In this document: one piece after another, positions 62,181 to 64,000 of the stretch
How positions within the stretch are numbered: position 1 is the first letter of the stretch
Layout: every line of letters starts with the position of its first letter
NCBI RefSeq assembly: GCF_001017435.1
Contig: NZ_CP011371.1
Location: forward strand, 5,208,001-5,272,000
Length of the DNA: 64,000 nt
Reading direction: 5' to 3'
Source: Caldimonas brevitalea
Lineage (GTDB): Bacteria > Pseudomonadota > Gammaproteobacteria > Burkholderiales > Burkholderiaceae_C
Notes under the pieces: model-generated
Told to the model about the DNA's origin: nothing
The model's input: the letters and a program-made list of their open reading frames with translations, nothing else
The model's database searches: none
Program-made: the position numbers and the translations under genes

Positions 62181-62858
62181 TCAGGCGTTTGCATCCAGCC
62201 ATTGCTGCAGCTCGCGCACCGAGTGGGCGACGAAGCGCGGCCCGTAGTCCTGGAAGAACGTGGGCTCGTGCGCGCCGTAGCTCACCGCGACGCTCGCCGT
62301 GCGCGCGTTCACGGCCAGCTGCAGGTCGTGTGTGGTGTCGCCGATCATCAGGGTGCGTTCCGGCTCGACGCCGAACTCCGCCATCAGCTCTTCGAGCATG
62401 CGCGGGTGCGGTTTCGGCAAGGTTTCATCGGCCGTGCGGGTGGCGTCGAACACGCCCCGCAGCAGCACCGTCTTGAGCGCTTCGTCGAGCCCGCGGCGCG
62501 ACTTGCCGGTGGCCACCGCCAGCCAGTGGTGGCGCTGCTTCAAGGCCTGCAGCATGCCCAGCACGCCCTCGAACAGCGTCAGCTCGTGCTGGCGCTTGAA
62601 ATAGTGCTGACGGTAGCGTTGCGTCAGTTCGGGGTAGAGATGCGGCGCCAGGCCCGGTGCGGCGTGCTCGAAGGCTTCCTGCAAGCCCATGCCGATCACA
62701 TAGGCGGCGCGGCTGTCGTCGGGCACGGGCACCTTCAGATCGGCGCAGGCGGCCTGGATGCTGCGCACGATCAGCGCGGTGGAATCGAACAAGGTGCCAT
62801 CCCAGTCGAACACGATCAGGTCGTACTGGCGCGGGCGGTGAAGACGGTGGTCGTTCAT
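62181..62858 (-). CDS. HAD-family hydrolase, phosphoglycolate-phosphatase-like
   Basis: 225 residues. HAD motif I is LIVFDWDGTLFDST (nucleophile Asp and acid Asp), motif II VATGKS, motif III lysine in LPKPHP and motif IV IGDTTHDLQLAVNA. Gph acts on 2-phosphoglycolate, but HAD specificity cannot be read from this sequence. Its start overlaps the rluC stop (ATGA), so the two are co-translated, and it is upstream of the Rieske gene by 35 bases. Confidence 0.9.
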   Translation of the reverse strand: MNDHRLHRPRQYDLIVFDWDGTLFDSTALIVRSIQAACADLKVPVPDDSRAAYVIGMGLQEAFEHAAPGLAPHLYPELTQRYRQHYFKRQHELTLFEGVLGMLQALKQRHHWLAVATGKSRRGLDEALKTVLLRGVFDATRTADETLPKPHPRMLEELMAEFGVEPERTLMIGDTTHDLQLAVNARTASVAVSYGAHEPTFFQDYGPRFVAHSVRELQQWLDANA

Positions 62859-63952
62859 GGATGGGCCGGCAGCACCGGCAGGGCAGACAACAATTCGGTG
62901 CACTCGGACGGCAGCGGCGCTTCCAGCTGGATGGTCTCGCCGTTCGCCGGATGTTCGAAACGCAGCCGACGGGCGTGCAAAAACATGCGGTCGAAACGGC
63001 ACCCGGGCACGGCCTCGCCGCGGGCGAGTGCCTTGTTCAGCGCGAAATCGCCGTATTTCTCGTCGCCGGCGATCGGATGGCCTTCGTGCAGCAGATGCAC
63101 GCGGATCTGGTGGGTGCGGCCGGTCTTGATGGTGACATCGAGCAAGGTGAAGCCGGCATAGGTTTCGGCGATGCGCACCAGCGTGATCGAGCGGCGGCCA
63201 TCGTCGTCGGCCGGCGACACCGCGCGCACGCGCCGTTCGCCCTCGCCGGTGAGGTATTTGTGCAGCGGGACGTCGATCACCTTGCGGTTCGCCGGCCAGG
63301 CGCCGACCACCAGCGCCGCATAGGTCTTGCCGGTCTCGCGCTGGCGGAACTGGTCCTGCAGCAGGGTCAGCGCGCTGCGCTTTTTCGCCAGCAACAGCAC
63401 CCCCGAGGTCTCCTTGTCGAGCCGGTGCACCAGTTCGAGGAAGCGGGCCTGCGGGCGGGAGCGGCGCAATTGCTCGATCACGCCGAAGCTCACACCGCTG
63501 CCGCCATGCACCGCGACGCCGGCGGGCTTGTTGACCGCGAGCAGATGGTCGTCCTCGAACAACACCGGGAACTCGCGCGCCGGCGCCGGCGGGGCGGAGG
63601 CGCGCTCGGCCTGACGCACCGGCGGCACGCGGACCTCGTCGCCCAGGGCCAACCGCGTGTCGGCGGCCGCCCGGCCCTTGTTGACCCGCACCTCGCCGCT
63701 GCGCACGATACGGTAGACGTGGGTCTTCGGCACGCCCTTGAGCGTCTTCAGCAGGAAGTTGTCGAGCCGTTGACCCGCGGAGCCTTCGTCGATCACCAGG
63801 CGCTGCACGGCCGGTGCGCGCGCCTCGGGCCCGGCGCTGGGGACCACAGCCTGTTTCGGGGCCGCTGGCCGCGACCCGCGTGGGGCGCGGCCAGCGGTTT
63901 CAGCAGGTTCCACCTGCCTTGGCCGTTTCGCCCCTATAATCCGTTGCACCAC
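62855..63952 (-). CDS. rluC: 23S rRNA pseudouridine synthase RluC
   Basis: 365 residues. A basic Pro/Ala-rich head (residues 1-48), an S4 RNA-binding domain (GQRLDNFLLKTLKGVPKTHVYRIVRSG) and the RluA-type catalytic domain with Asp in LVHRLDKETSG (about residue 178). RluC modifies 23S rRNA U955, U2504 and U2580 in E. coli. Start is a GTG (two in tandem at 63952 and 63949). Divergent from the gene beyond the right edge. Confidence 0.92.
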   Translation of the reverse strand: MVQRIIGAKRPRQVEPAETAGRAPRGSRPAAPKQAVVPSAGPEARAPAVQRLVIDEGSAGQRLDNFLLKTLKGVPKTHVYRIVRSGEVRVNKGRAAADTRLALGDEVRVPPVRQAERASAPPAPAREFPVLFEDDHLLAVNKPAGVAVHGGSGVSFGVIEQLRRSRPQARFLELVHRLDKETSGVLLLAKKRSALTLLQDQFRQRETGKTYAALVVGAWPANRKVIDVPLHKYLTGEGERRVRAVSPADDDGRRSITLVRIAETYAGFTLLDVTIKTGRTHQIRVHLLHEGHPIAGDEKYGDFALNKALARGEAVPGCRFDRMFLHARRLRFEHPANGETIQLEAPLPSECTELLSALPVLPAHP

Positions 63953-64000
63953 GTTTGCGTTGTAAGTGTTTGATTTTCAAGAGTTTACCCGCCACTCTGC
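63935..64000 (+). promoter_or_regulatory. Probable promoter and leader of the rightward gene beyond the window
   Basis: A perfect -10 hexamer TATAAT (63935-63940) lies in the 5' end of rluC, pointing right, followed by an A/T-rich leader to the window edge. In related bacteria rne (RNase E) is divergent from rluC, so this is probably the rne leader; no -35 is convincing. Confidence 0.4.

Overview
The window looks like chromosomal DNA of a high-GC betaproteobacterium of the order Burkholderiales, probably near the Rubrivivax/Leptothrix/Roseateles group. This is inferred from gene content (hemC-hemD-hemX-hemY order, cytochrome-type urate hydroxylase PuuD, the urtABCDE/urease set, rluC reading away from the window's right edge) and from strongly G/C-biased third codon positions. 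I see no phage, insertion sequence or CRISPR array.

Layout. 85-3826 holds a complete D-glucarate to 2-oxoglutarate pathway (kdgD, gudD, semialdehyde dehydrogenase). 4000-6467 is a divergent module with an NrtR-like Nudix regulator facing kptA and a fused ADP-ribosylation/crystallin-J1-like + DUF4291 protein. 6677-8934 is ahpC and ahpF with a strong terminator hairpin between them. 9166-10799 is a hipBA toxin-antitoxin pair, followed by a gene-poor stretch and a small membrane protein. tRNA-Arg(ACG) and hemY-hemX-hemD-hemC (tetrapyrrole synthesis) run leftwards at 11770-16037, with ppc (PEP carboxylase) divergent to the right. 19051-25705 is a purine (urate) catabolic cluster: puuD, uraH, a GntR/FCD regulator, puuE, a uraD-allantoate amidohydrolase fusion and an M20 hydrolase. 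25873-30636 holds a TPR Ser/Thr kinase, an unknown membrane protein and an AraC regulator.

30908-37715 is a tight six-gene operon: GNAT-like protein, asparagine synthase, AMP-dependent ligase, acyl carrier protein, NAD-synthase-like amidoligase and a PrmC-like methyltransferase. It looks like an uncharacterised biosynthetic cluster whose ligase/amidotransferase/ACP parts resemble those linked to exosortase-A polysaccharide loci, but no exosortase or glycosyltransferase is present. A Crp-type regulator follows.

38515-55620 is a large urea island. ureD stands alone on the left, then the urea ABC transporter urtA-E and a two-component system run leftwards (the kinase is an NCS1 permease fused to a hybrid histidine kinase), and ureA-ureJ-ureB-ureC-lysE-ureE-ureF-ureG run rightwards. 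The urate pathway upstream yields ureido compounds and urea that this island can take up, sense and hydrolyse, so much of the window concerns nitrogen scavenging.

55816-60565 holds a small lipoprotein, a large G8-domain beta-helix lipoprotein and an orphan branched-chain-type substrate-binding protein. The right end is a housekeeping leftward run: rluC, gph-like phosphatase, Rieske protein and sppA. The last bases probably carry the promoter and leader of the gene beyond the window, expected to be rne.
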